From the NCBI GenBank assembly GCA_946894095.1, contig OX335665.1, forward strand, positions 7,698,001 to 7,762,000: DNA of 64,000 nucleotides, in the 5' to 3' direction. This document shows positions 10,433 through 19,514 of this stretch, one piece after another. The translations under genes and the position numbers were made by a program. This stretch comes from Incurvaria masculella (Eukaryota > Arthropoda > Insecta > Lepidoptera > Incurvariidae). The notes under the pieces are model-generated. The model worked only from the letters and a program-made list of their open reading frames with translations. It searched no databases and was not told where the DNA came from. How positions within the stretch are numbered: position 1 is the first letter of the stretch; the number at the start of each line of letters is the position of its first letter.

Positions 10433-11371
10433 TAGTGTCCGGCCGAAAGTTCGGTTTCAGTTTCGGTTTCGGCCAAAAATCAAGTTTCGGCGGCAGTTTC
10501 GGTTTCCGCCAAAGTTTGGTCCTTTTGCCCAAACCGAAACTGTTAAATATTACTAAAAAATATTATTAATATTAGATTAAATAAATGATTACAACAAACC
10601 TAATATCCTTAGTTTCCATTTCATGTCCTAATTTTTGCAGAACAATGGGTTAATAAATGCATCAAATTTCGGTACTTTAAGGCCCGGTACTAGCCAAATC
10701 GCAAAGTTAGACGAGGCACCCCAAGTTAACTAACTAAGTCTGACGATGTGAATTAACATTCATACAATATATGATTACTTGTCTAGGAATCAACCTATTT
10801 TCGTTAATGTATGTTTCCTTTTTCTTACAAAATACATTGCGGAAACGGTGTCCATTTCCGAACTTTTTTGACTAAATGTAGAAATCTAAAAGCAAATGGA
10901 ATTTTTTGTTTATGCATATATGCTGTTTTTGCTTATATCTAGAAATCGAATTACTTTCAGATTTCTAATGAGAAAAATCAACGTTTTCATTATTGATAAT
11001 TATTTAAATCAATGATGGAATCAAAAAATATTTACAATCCATTATCAGTCTGGAGTTCTATTTGGATTTGCTGAAGCGTTTTACTACATATTATTATATT
11101 TGTTAAAAGGTGTATTTGTATGGCGCGAGTAGTTGGCTAGTCCTAGCGTAAGGAATTTTATGCTTGACCACGTGAGTTTCGGTTTCGGCAAAAGGTTCGG
11201 CCCACTTTGGCGGAAACCGAAACTGCCGCTGAAACTAGATTTTTGGCCGAAACTCGGCCGAAACCGAACTTTCGGTTGGACAATAAAACGAAAATATTCG
11301 GCCGAAACTGAAGGCACGGCCGAATATTCATTTTCGGTTTCGGCCAGAAAACCAGTTTCGGTCGGACACTA
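10433..11371. mobile_element. Putative DNA transposon derivative with TTTCGGCCGAAA-rich ends
   Basis: Left end tagtgtccggccgaaa and right end tttcggtcggacacta are inverted repeats. Both terminal regions (10433-10545 and 11170-11371) are packed with gtttcggtttcggcc or its complement. The ~600-bp AT-rich interior has no coding capacity. It sits in gem intron 8, its right end 22 bp from exon 8. No convincing target duplication. Confidence 0.55.
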
Positions 11372-11392
11372 ATCCGGTTTGCTCCCCCTCAC

Positions 11393-11494
11393 CTCGACGA
11401 TGCGTTCGCCGGGCCGCTCGCTGTGCCACTGCGCCATCTGCTCCCGCTCCATGTACTGGAGTCGACGCTCGTGGAAGCATATCTTGATGAGGCT
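11393..11494 (-). CDS. gem: gem exon 8 (CP2 domain)
   Basis: 102 nt, phase 0 to 0. Acceptor cgccggcag, donor GTGAGG. It encodes 34 residues: SLIKICFHERRLQYMERE, then QMAQWHSERPGERIVE. The FHERRLQY block is a hallmark of the Grainyhead/CP2 superfamily (FHDRRLQYTE in TFCP2). It joins in frame to any exon 7 copy ending KILK, giving ...GKILK-SLIKIC. Confidence 0.94.
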
Positions 11495-11767
11495 CTGCCG
11501 GCGACCAAGCACATTCATTAATTAGTTAAGGCCCTGGTACTAGCCAAAACGCAAAGTAAAATTAGGCACCCCAAGTAAACTAACGTCTGACGATTAGAAG
11601 TGTCACTCTTACAATATATGATTCCTTGTCTAGGGATCAACCTACTTTCGTTAACGTATTTTTTAAACTAAATTTGGTACAAATTACCCACATAATGTTG
11701 CCATGTTTTCGGCTTTCCACTGAGTGGTGGCACTTTGAAAAATCCTTTTGCAAGATTGAACACTCAC

Positions 11768-11912
11768 CTTGAGTATCTTGCCCTTGTAGTGCGAGAGGTC
11801 GCCCAGCTTCTTGAGCTTGATCTCGTAGGGCTGCCCCTGGTTGAGGTACGTGAGCGTCTCCTCCGTGCTCTCGGTGGCGATAGACGTCGCCGCCGGCAGC
11901 ATGTACCGGAAC
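11768..11912 (-). CDS. gem: gem exon 7, copy 1 of the tandem array (most 3' in transcript)
   Basis: 145 nt, same phase as the other copies. It encodes FRYMLPAATSIATESTEETL, then [20 protein letters not shown] and HYKGKILK. It differs from the other copies by A to P and K to E changes. Its donor is the strong GTGAGTGTTC, probably the ancestral intron 7 start; its acceptor is a weak AAG with little pyrimidine tract. It could be an alternative exon or a decaying copy. Confidence 0.7.
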
Positions 11913-11972
11913 CTTCGTGCCGAGAGTGCTCTAGCTGAAGTATTGAATGTGTCGGTACGTGGATTCCCTCAC

Positions 11973-12117
11973 CTTGAGTATCTTGCCCTTGTAGTGCGAG
12001 AGGTCGCCCAGCTTCTTGAGCTTGATCTCGTAGGGCTGCCCCTGGTTGAGGTACGTGAGCGTCTCCTCCGTGCTCTTGGTGGCGATAGACGTCGCCGCCG
12101 CCAGCACGTACCGGAAC
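11973..12117 (-). CDS. gem: gem exon 7, copy 2
   Basis: Open 145-nt copy encoding [18 protein letters not shown] and the rest of the exon unchanged. The R replaces the Q of copy 8 at position 2. Donor GTGAGG, acceptor CACCAAG. Use in mRNA unknown. Confidence 0.6.
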
Positions 12118-12177
12118 CTTGGTGCCGAGAGTGCTCTAGGTGAAGTATTGAATGTGTCGGTACGTGGATTCCCTCAC

Positions 12178-12322
12178 CTTGAGTATCTTGCCCTTGTAGT
12201 GCGAGAGGTCGCCCAGCTTCTTGAGCTTGATCTCGTAGGGCTGCCCCTGGTTGAGGTACGTGAGCGTCTCCTCCGTGCTCTTGGTGGCGATAGACGTCGC
12301 CGCCGCCAGCACGTACCGGAAC
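12178..12322 (-). CDS. gem: gem exon 7, copy 3
   Basis: Open 145-nt copy identical in protein to copy 2 ([10 protein letters not shown]...SHYKGKILK). Same spacer and splice borders. Use in mRNA unknown. Confidence 0.6.
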
Positions 12323-12382
12323 CTTGGTGCCGAGAGTGCTCTAGGTGAAGTATTGAATGTGTCGGTACGTGGATTCCCTCAC

Positions 12383-12527
12383 CTTGAGTATCTTGCCCTT
12401 GTGGTGCGAGAGGTCGCCCAGCTTCTTGAGCTTGATCTCGTAGGGCTGCCCCTGGTTGAGGTACGTGAGCGTCTCCTCCGTGCTCTTGGTGGCGATAGAC
12501 GTCGCCGCCGCCAGCACGTACCGGAAC
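12383..12527 (-). CDS. gem: gem exon 7, copy 4
   Basis: Open 145-nt copy with one distinctive change, SHHKGKILK instead of SHYKGKILK (gtagtgcga to gtggtgcga on the plus strand). Otherwise as copy 2. Confidence 0.6.
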
Positions 12528-12587
12528 CTTGGTGCCGAGAGTGCTCTAGGTGAAGTATTGAATGTGTCGGTACGTGGATTCCCTCAC

Positions 12588-12732
12588 CTTGAGTATCTTG
12601 CCCTTGTAGTGCGAGAGGTCGCCCAGCTTCTTGAGCTTGATCTCGTAGGGCTGCCCCTGGTTGAGGTACGTGAGCGTCTCCTCCGTGCTCTTGGTGGCGA
12701 TAGACGTCGCCGCCGCCAGCACGTACCGGAAC
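12588..12732 (-). CDS. gem: gem exon 7, copy 5
   Basis: Open 145-nt copy, protein as copy 2. Same spacer and borders. Confidence 0.6.
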
Positions 12733-12792
12733 CTTGGTGCCGAGAGTGCTCTAGGTGAAGTATTGAATGTGTCGGTACGTGGATTCAATCAC

Positions 12793-12937
12793 CTTGAGTA
12801 TCTTGCCCTTGTAGTGCGAGAGGTCGCCCAGCTTCTTGAGCTTGATCTCGTAGGGCTGCCCCTGGTTGAGGTACGTGAGCGTCTCCTCCGTGCTCTTGGT
12901 GGCGATAGACGTCGCCGCCGCCAGCACGTACCGGAAC
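12793..12937 (-). CDS. gem: gem exon 7, copy 6
   Basis: Open 145-nt copy, protein as copy 2. Its donor is GTGATTG instead of GTGAGGG, the only donor variant in the array. Confidence 0.6.
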
Positions 12938-12997
12938 CTTGGTGCCGAGAGTGCTCTAGGTGAAGTATTGAATGTGTCGGTACGTGGATTCCCTCAC

Positions 12998-13142
12998 CTT
13001 GAGTATCTTGCCCTTGTAGTGCGAGAGGTCGCCCAGCTTCTTGAGCTTGATCTCGTAGGGCTGCCCCTGGTTGAGGTACGTGAGCGTCTCCTCCGTGCTC
13101 TTGGTGGCGATAGACGTCGCCGCCGCAAGCATGTACCGGAAC
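12998..13142 (-). CDS. gem: gem exon 7, copy 7
   Basis: Open 145-nt copy encoding [18 protein letters not shown]. The spacer ends in CACGAAG, as at copy 1. The shared M and spacer variants suggest copies 1 and 7 share a lineage or exchanged sequence. Confidence 0.6.
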
Positions 13143-13202
13143 CTTCGTGCCGAGAGTGCTCTAGCTGAAGTATTGAATGTGTCGGTACGTGGATTCCCTC
13201 AC

Positions 13203-13347
13203 CTTGAGTATCTTGCCCTTGTAGTGCGAGAGGTCGCCCAGCTTCTTGAGCTTGATCTCGTAGGGCTGCCCCTGGTTGAGGTACGTGAGCGTCTCCTCCG
13301 TGCTCTTGGTGGCGATAGACGTCGCCGCCGCAAGCACGTACTGGAAC
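13203..13347 (-). CDS. gem: gem exon 7, copy 8 (most 5', canonical)
   Basis: 145 nt. Preceded by a good acceptor (cttttttggcatgcag) and followed by GTGAGG. It encodes [20 protein letters not shown], then [20 protein letters not shown] and [13 protein letters not shown] matches the FQYVLCAATS of vertebrate TFCP2, whereas all other copies have FRY. The leading G completes an AGG codon with the AG at the end of exon 6. This is the copy most likely to be constitutive. Confidence 0.93.
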
Positions 13348-13382
13348 CTGCATGCCAAAAAAGGCTATCATTGTAGTATTTT

Positions 13383-13560
13383 GATTGATGCATACATTCC
13401 ATCACCCCACTCCCTCGGAATTGGAAACTGCAACGAAAAAGTGTCTGTGTTTTCAATCCAGTTCAATGTAGCCGTGCTCTTAAAGGTAAGGCTCTGGCAT
13501 GGCACCTAACTCTTAAGGGAATGCGGTGTGTTGGGCTCATATCATGACGATGCGTGTTTG
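13383..13560 (+). mobile_element. SINE body fragment
   Basis: Plus-strand fragment of the shared SINE body: ccagttcaatgtagccgtgc, then ggctctggcatggcaccta and gtgttgggctcatatcatgac. No head and no clear tail. Confidence 0.6.
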
Positions 13561-13738
13561 CTGCGTACCAGCTGAGAGCATACCCATTCAGTGTAATACA
13601 ATATAAGCCTCGAGGTATAAATGATAATTGTTCATTAAATATAACTTGTGTTACTTTTTTCTTTACTAATTAATTGGTGTTCTATGTATTTTATTGTGTT
13701 GTGGCTGAATAAACTATTTGAATTTGAAATCGGCTCAC

Positions 13739-13853
13739 CTCAGGTCGTCCCGGAAGCTGGAGTCGGCGGGGTTAGGGGCGGCGCGCGCGCCGAGCGGCGA
13801 CGGCAGGAACCCGTCCAGCGAGCCCGCCGGCGAGCACACCAGCAGCCCGCCGC
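13739..13853 (-). CDS. gem: gem exon 6
   Basis: 115 nt with 2-nt overhangs at both ends. Acceptor gtgccaccgcag, donor GTGAGC. It encodes GGLLVCSPAGSLDGFLPSPL, then GARAAPNPADSSFRDDL, with terminal AG completing an Arg codon in exon 7. A low-complexity linker between the N-terminal region and the CP2 domain. Very GC-rich. Confidence 0.88.
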
Positions 13854-14556
13854 CTGCGGTGGCACGCACGTAAAAACATCAACTACGTCACAATCACATC
13901 ACGCGTCATTGGGCATTATCTTCCGGTCGATGTGGGGGACTCACGTATCATCGGTATACTGATAAAACCAGCTTATTGACATTTTTAGTAAAATGAGTTA
14001 ATAATGCAGTTCTACTTAATTTTCCAAGCTCTTTCTTATAGTAAAACCCATATATTGCTATGACGTTTAGTTTTAAAGTTAGGTTGTGTAAACACATGGA
14101 CAATTGTACCAACCATTATGAGCTATTAAACTTTCAAATCCATTTATCTCGAAACTCTCATTTTTGCAATTAAAAGGTTTTATCAGTATACATATAGCAT
14201 ATATATATATATAGCATTGAATTTATAGCTAAATATATGTCGTGGTCAAATCCGGAATAAAAAATTGTCTCATCAATATTTTAAATGTTTTTCTCTATCC
14301 ATATTATTTTTTATTTATTTTTTTATGAAAAACCGGTATGGGTGGCTGTGCTGAGGACCAAAGGTGCTCGGAAAAGCCAAAAACACCTCGCCTCGCGAAC
14401 CACGCTCAGCGAGGCGCCATGCCAGCGGATTTGCGGAATATGTCTGATAGCTTATACCCCGGGGTACAATAAACATGTATACCCCGGTTCTTCGATGCTA
14501 AGAACCAGGGTATACATGTTTATTTAGTAAGGGTGATAGTGCATATTTTTTTTTAC
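13854..14556. other. gem intron 5, AT-rich
   Basis: AT-rich with an (AT)n run near 14197-14212. Around 14453-14523 a short hairpin-like duplication occurs: ataccccggggtacaataaa followed by its near complement up to tatacatgtttattta. No other feature. Confidence 0.5.
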
Positions 14557-14649
14557 CTTTATTCTCGGAAGGTGGCGTGTTGTAAGGGTTGACCTGCATC
14601 ATCTGCGAGGGATGCACCGACTGTTGGCACTGCATCTCCTGGACGTTGT
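14557..14649 (-). CDS. gem: gem exon 5
   Basis: 93 nt (2 nt + 30 codons + 1 nt). Acceptor gcgttgatag, donor GTAAAA. It encodes NVQEMQCQQSVHPSQMMQ, then VNPYNTPPSENK: Gln/Met-rich, compatible with a transactivation linker. Both overhangs fit exons 4 and 6, which is the main support because the sequence is not strongly conserved. Confidence 0.82.
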
Positions 14650-14726
14650 CTATCAACGCAAAGACGTTGCATCAGACAAGGAATTATACTTCAGAGATGT
14701 GCTAAGTGAGTTTCTGAACTATGAGC

Positions 14727-15075
14727 GGCTCGTAGCCTAGTGGCACGAGGACCTGCCTAGCATACCAGAGGTCTGAGTTCAATCCTCACCCCATTCATGC
14801 ACCACTCTCTTTCTCTTTCCGAGTTGAATATGTGCATTTCGTCACGAATGGAAGCTGCTTCATGGTTTGAAGTCCCCTTTTTTTAGTTTAGGCCCACCCG
14901 GGTTGGTACAATCGCTTTGGATGAAAAGATGGTCGAAGCGGCAAGGAAAAATTGTCCAAGTTTTCCATCCGGTTGAAAATGGTCACCCATCCAGAACTTA
15001 ACCGCGCTCAGAGGTGCTTTCTCAGGTTCATCGAATCGCCAGGCGTCGCACACTGAGCTACTGAGGCTGACAGTA
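14727..15075 (+). mobile_element. tRNA-headed SINE joined to a 5S-like segment
   Basis: Bases 14727-14795 form a tRNA-like head (gtagcctagtggcacgagg as box A region, gaggtctgagttcaatcc as box B region). It is followed by the common body (ccgagttgaatatgtgca, cccgggttggtac). At about 14985 it passes directly into a degenerate, inverted 5S-like block (ggtcacccatccagaactta), so two SINE types abut here. Confidence 0.65.
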
Positions 15076-15415
15076 TCGAGGAAGTATTTTTTTAGTATAG
15101 TATAGTATTTTTATTTCATCAAACAAACAGACATTTACATGATTACAAACATTATTAACTTAAGATTAGACATTTAACAATAACAAGTATTGAATGTGAT
15201 GGGTGAACAAGTTAATAAAATAACTGCAGCCTACAAAAGGACTGAATTCTGAGTAGTAGGCGGCATTCGACATAGAATTGTTAAAAAAAAGGTGAAAAAA
15301 AAAAAGGTGAACGCACACTTACTATATGGCAAGCTGAATAAAGTCATGCCAATATGAGTGGATTTGTAAGAGGAGGTAGGAAGGGGAGTTAGGTGAAAAA
15401 TGATGGTGAGTTAAT
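15076..15415. other. Intron sequence, probable LINE 3' end
   Basis: A T-rich start (tatttttatttcatcaaac) followed by AT-rich DNA resembles a minus-strand LINE tail, but no ORF is readable. Confidence 0.3.
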
Positions 15416-15476
15416 TTGAGAAATTGTATGTTTGTGTGCAGTATAAGTAAAATTCTAAATGGACTTTACAATGTAC

Positions 15477-15670
15477 CCAACGTTCGAACCATATTTACTA
15501 TGAATACTAATGAACGACTTTGTGGACATTCTTTAAAACTAAACCAAAGTAAATTCAACTCTAACCCAAGAGAACATTTCATATCCAACCGAGTGGTGGA
15601 CTCTTGAAACAAACTGCCACAAGAAGTGATCAGTGCTATAACAGTGAACGGGTTCAAAAATTAATTGGAT
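15477..15670 (+). pseudogene. LINE ORF remnant (RT C-terminus, CR1/jockey-like)
   Basis: Plus-strand reading gives HSLKLNQSKFNSNPREHF, then ISNRVVDS, a stop, NKLPQEVISAITVNGFKN, another stop, and LD. This matches the C-terminal pattern (F..R.V..WN.LP..V..A.....FK..LD) of non-LTR RT ORFs, with stops in place of Trp and Arg. The same pattern recurs on the minus strand near 49600-49740. Confidence 0.7.
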
Positions 15671-15915
15671 AGTTTGATTGATTGAAAATTCTTTATTACG
15701 CCACAAAAAAAAAAAAAACAATTTACAAAAGAAAGTATAGCGCAAAAACAACATAAGTGGGGCGCAAAGGCGGGCTTATCCCTCGAAGAGATTAGTTATT
15801 ATATAGAGTTATTTTAAATAAAAAAAAACAGATGTTTGATAACCAAATAGTGCACTCAACCAGTGACAGCGAATCAGCTTTAAGCTGCTAGTTTATTGAA
15901 ATAAATATATATATT

Positions 15916-16322
15916 TTTTTATGCAACCTGACATGGATGGCTAATACCACACAACTACCGTTATGATATTAGCCCAATACACCACATTCCCGAAGGTATT
16001 TGGTGCCATGCCAGGACCTTCCCTTTATGAGCACGACTACATTGAACTGGATCGAAAACACGGACAATTTTTCATTGCCGCTTCGACCATCTTTTCATAC
16101 AATGCGATGGTACCAACCCGGGCGGATGGTAGATCTAGTAGGGGTCTAGTAGTAGGTAAACCTACAGTTTTACATGGATTCCGAACCATCGAGCAGCTCG
16201 CAGTCGTGACGAAATGCACTTATCGAACTCGGAAAGAGAAAGACAGTGGTGCATGTCGGTATTGAACTCAGGCCTCTGGTACGCTAGGCCAGTTCCCACG
16301 CCACTAGGCTACGAGCCGCTCA
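15916..16322 (-). mobile_element. tRNA-headed SINE, near complete
   Basis: Poly-T and atgcaacctgacatggatgg at the left (3' end), body in the middle (tgaactggatcgaaaac, accaacccgggcgg). At the right is a tRNA-like head whose minus-strand reading contains tagcctagtggcgtggg and a box-B-like gaggcctgagttcaa. A small internal rearrangement lies near 16125-16160. Confidence 0.7.
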
Positions 16323-16426
16323 ATAATAATAAAGGTCTAATATTATTGGACATGTTGACCTACAACACCACGCACACTCAAGAGATCTGATTATAGTCTG
16401 AAGACTGATCGCAGATGGATGCAAAA

Positions 16427-16766
16427 AATCTGGCCAAGTGCGAGTCGGACTCGCACACAAAGGGTTCCGTACCATCGTAAAAAAAAATCACGTTTTTTGT
16501 ATGGGAGCCTATTTGTTGTTATAGCGGCAAAATAAATACACACTCTGTGAAAATTTCAGCTGTCTACCAGTTATGGTTACTGAGATACAGCCCTGTGACA
16601 GACGGACGGACGGACGAACGGACGGACGGACGGACGGACGGACGGACGGACGGACGGAAGGACGGACGGACGGACGAACGGACGGACGGACGGACGGACG
16701 GACGGACAGCGGAGGCTTAGTAATAGGGTTCCGTTTTCACCCTTTGGGTACGGAACCCTAAAAAAT
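16427..16766 (+). mobile_element. gggttccgta-family repeat with long (GGAC)n tract
   Basis: Begins gccaagtgcgagtcggactc, contains ggcaaaataaatacacactc and ttcagctgtctaccagttat, then about 110 bp of (GGAC)n at 16598-16708, and ends gggtacggaaccctaaaaa. Frames across the GGAC tract (RTDG repeats) are artefacts. Confidence 0.75.
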
Positions 16767-16829
16767 TACAACCGTGAAGGTGTTTGACTCACGCGAGGGG
16801 GCAAGGATCGAACCCGGGTCGGTACTCAC

Positions 16830-16914
16830 TGGGCTGGTTCAGGAGCATGCCGGGCGCGTTGCTGGCGTGCTGCCGCTCCTCCCCGCCGCCCTCCACCGCC
16901 ATCGCCTCCGACAT
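16830..16914 (-). CDS. gem: gem exon 4
   Basis: 85 nt (28 codons + 1). Acceptor gactcagttccag, donor GTGAGT. It encodes MSEAMAVEGGGEERQHAS, then NAPGMLLNQP, with the last A completing an Asn codon in exon 5. The initial ATG is internal to the assembled frame (exon 3 ends in phase 0 with ...DERQ). The exon is phase-compatible but poorly conserved; it could also be skipped or alternative. Confidence 0.78.
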
Positions 16915-17245
16915 CTGGAACTGAGTCACCAGAACCGTCTACCACGCAAGAGAAAAATTGGCGAAATGCCATTAGACGTTCACACAAAAGTCATGATTGA
17001 CAGTTGCATGACGCAAAAATCAAAATATCCGGATAATGGTCAATCAGCTTTATGCAAACGTCAGACATCACATTGGAAGATAGGTTATTCGTCAGTCATG
17101 GGAGTGTTTGTGGCAAAACTGACAGAAAGACCTATCGTGATGCTTTAGCTCACCACATCACATGAGAACAGAGTGCTATACCAGGACTTTCTTTCGATTA
17201 AGCTGTGAAATCTTGATCTGGATGGACTTGACGTTTCGGGACCTC

Positions 17246-17355
17246 ACCCACATTGAATGTAGCCGTTCTCATGAAGGGAAGGTCCTGAAATGGCACCTAA
17301 TTCCTTTGGGAATGCGGTGTGCTGGGCTAATATAATGACTGGACGTGGTATTAGT
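17246..17355 (+). mobile_element. SINE 3' body fragment
   Basis: attgaatgtagccgttctca, then ggtcctgaaatggcacctaa and gtgctgggctaatataatga match the shared SINE body. Directly followed by a (GGAC)n-containing piece of the gggttccgta family. Confidence 0.55.
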
Positions 17356-17359
17356 GTAC

Positions 17360-18210
17360 GTACAGCCCTGTGACGGACGGACGGACGGACTAACGGACTG
17401 ACGGACGGACGGACGGACGGACAGCGGAGGCTTAGTAATAGGGTTCCGTTTTCACCCTTTGGGTACGGAACCCTAAAAATACGAGATGTGTCGTGGAACA
17501 TCCGGTAAGAACTAAGTCCCTTTCGCTATATTATGTATTAGCTCAAGAAACATTTCACAAGCGCCAGTCGTCAAGTTACACACGAGATCACGCTTAAAGC
17601 GCTAGGCGCATATTTTATTGAATTGGACGCACAATTTTACAGAGCGCTTCGTTGGTCCCTTGACACTAATGCTTTTCACGAAAAAAGAAATAGGTCCCAG
17701 TGTTATCGTTTCTGCCGTAAAGTAATATAGATTGGACTCGCACACGAAGGGTTCCGTACCATCGTACAAGATTTAAAACAAAAAAATCACGTTTTTTGTA
17801 TGGGGCCTCACTTTAAATATTTTTTTTATTTTACCTATTTGTTGTTATAGCGGCAAAATAAATACACACTCCGTGAAAATTGGACGACTGACGAACGGAC
17901 GGACGGACAGTGGAGGCTTGGTAATAGGGTTCCGTTTTCACCCTTTGGGTACGGAACCCTAAAAATACGAAATGTGTCGTGGAACATCCGGTAAGAACGA
18001 AGTCTCTTTCGCTTTATTATGTATTAGCTCAAGAAACATTTCATAAGCGCCAGTTGTTAAGTTAAACACGAGATTACGCTTAAAGCGCTAGGCGCATATT
18101 TTATCAAATTGGACGCACATTTTTACAGAGCGCTCGGTTGGTCCCTAATGCTTTTTCACGAAGAAAGAAATTGGTCCCATCGTTATCTTTTCTGCCGTAA
18201 AGTAATATAG
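17360..18210 (+). repeat. 486-bp tandem duplication in gem intron 3
   Basis: The segment after ggtacggaaccctaaaaat at about 17480 recurs 486 bp later (atgtgtcgtggaacatccgg at 17486 and 17972; gcttaaagcgctaggcgca in both). Each copy starts with the GGAC/gggttccgt end of the interspersed repeat and continues about 240 bp of otherwise unique sequence. Confidence 0.8.
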
Positions 18211-18285
18211 GTTGACGGGTTTGTGGCTTAGTTCCACAAACTATTCAGCGGCAACCACGGGGGACGGTGTGGAGGGAGAAGGTAC

Positions 18286-18424
18286 CTGGCGCTCATCCTG
18301 CTGCTGCTGCCGCCGCTGCTGGAGCCAGGCGCGGCGCGGCGGCGACAGCGTGCCGGCGGCGCCCGGCGGCGACGGTGCCTCCTGCTTGAACACCGTCAGC
18401 GAGGGCAGCGACAGCAGCGCCTCG
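18286..18424 (-). CDS. gem: gem exon 3
   Basis: 139 nt (1 nt + 46 codons). Acceptor gtgcggccgcag, donor GTACCT. It encodes EALLSLPSLTVFKQEAPSPP, then GAAGTLSPPRRAWLQQRR and QQQQDERQ. SLTVFKQE corresponds to the LPIFKQEE motif upstream of the CP2 domain in TFCP2; FKQE resembles a sumoylation consensus (inference). The leading C completes an AAC codon with exon 2, or an AGC codon with the alternative exon at 31507. Confidence 0.92.
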
Positions 18425-18660
18425 CTGCGGCCGCACAACACAACACGATCAAACCGTAGGATTGGAATGTAAAGACAATGGAGGTGTATAAATAACAGGA
18501 GAACGGATGGAACTAATTTGTATTTGTATTTATGAATCCTCCTTTGGGACGCAGGGAATACTTGGAATCGTCAAACATTTACAATTACAATTGAAGACGA
18601 TTAAAATTATAGCATAAAAAGTTCATTATTTGTTGTTATCATGGCAAGAGGCTCACTTAA

Positions 18661-19132
18661 GGTGGCCCAACCCGGCGGGACTAACTCATTCGCGGGCACT
18701 GTACGAAACCGTGCTGTTGCGCTCTCGGACCCTGTCTGTTTCAAAGAAAAAGACGATTTACGAAAATTTTGATTTCAAAACGACGTATAGCTAAAAGTAA
18801 ACCACGACCGCTGTAATCAAAAATCTAACAAAAACCAAATAGATTATAAATCTTGATTAAATAAGCTATGTCTGATGACTAATCTTTTTAAGATTTTGTT
18901 ACTTTATCATTGCGTAATAAACCACCAAACTTTTGTATAAAACGCGCGAAAAATTCGATCTTTCGGACCTTATAATTTAGAAACCAAACACAATTTTACA
19001 ATTCCAACGGTCATCAGACATCTAGTTCGATCAAATAAAGCTCATTTGAGCAAAATTTGGGATCTCTGATAAGAAATATGGGCGTGATCTTCTTTCCCCG
19101 TTTGTATGGGGAGTTGAGCGGGTTGGGCCACC
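18661..19132. mobile_element. TTAA-flanked MITE (family A), complete
   Basis: TTAA at 18657-18660 and 19133-19136. Terminal inverted repeats ggtggcccaacccggcggga and gagcgggttgggccacc. 472 bp, AT-rich interior, no ORF. The right TTAA is shared with the adjoining family B element. Confidence 0.8.
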
Positions 19133-19136
19133 TTAA

Positions 19137-19485
19137 GAATGGCCCGTAAGCTATGCTCCCCATACAAACGTAGTTTACTAATCATTTGGAAACCACTATT
19201 CCAATTAAATTGATATTAATATCTAATATCAGAAACAGGTTTTGTTTTTTTGAAAAATTCAAACCGAACGAAATGAAAGCAAAAAGAAAATCTTCATACG
19301 AATTTTGTTTTCTCTGTGGTTTGACCCAGAATACATTTACCGAAAAAACAAAGGCATGCAGACACAGATATTTGTAGCCTAATATTAGATACTAAATATC
19401 AAGTAAGTTGAAAGAGTGGCTTTCAAATTATTAGTAAACTAAAATTGTATGGGAGGCGACATTTTCTGATGCTTACGGGCCGACC
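19137..19485. mobile_element. TTAA-flanked MITE (family B), complete
   Basis: TTAA at 19133-19136 and 19486-19489. Left end gaatggcccgtaagctatg, right end gcttacgggccgacc, with inner inverted words cgtagtttactaatcattt and aaattattagtaaacta. 349 bp. Related to the rearranged copy at 1099-1546. Confidence 0.75.
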
Positions 19486-19514
19486 TTAAGGTGCCCGCCG
19501 ACGCCCATGGGATT

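Larger units (their letters stand above)
11768..13347 (-). repeat. Eight-copy tandem exon array, 205-bp period
   Basis: Eight copies begin at 11768, 11973, 12178, 12383, 12588, 12793, 12998 and 13203, each 145 nt of exon plus a 60-nt spacer. The copies are nearly identical, spacers included. Spacers start with GTGAGG (GTGATT in one) and end in CACCAAG or CACGAAG, so every copy keeps minimal GT and AG borders with a 60-nt intron. Near identity suggests recent expansion or continued homogenisation. Confidence 0.95.

Noticed and set aside
10433..11371. 8-bp target duplication for the TTTCGG-rich element (atcggttt / tccggttt)
   Set aside because: Only six of eight bases agree and the exact ends are uncertain, so hAT membership is not claimed.
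11841..13376. Seven to eight repeated 100-codon plus-strand frames ([20 protein letters not shown] type)
   Set aside because: These are antisense shadows of the gem exon 7 copies. The minus-strand frame has the homology and splice borders.
16573..16761. Frame with RTDG repeats
   Set aside because: Translation of the (GGAC)n microsatellite in an interspersed repeat.
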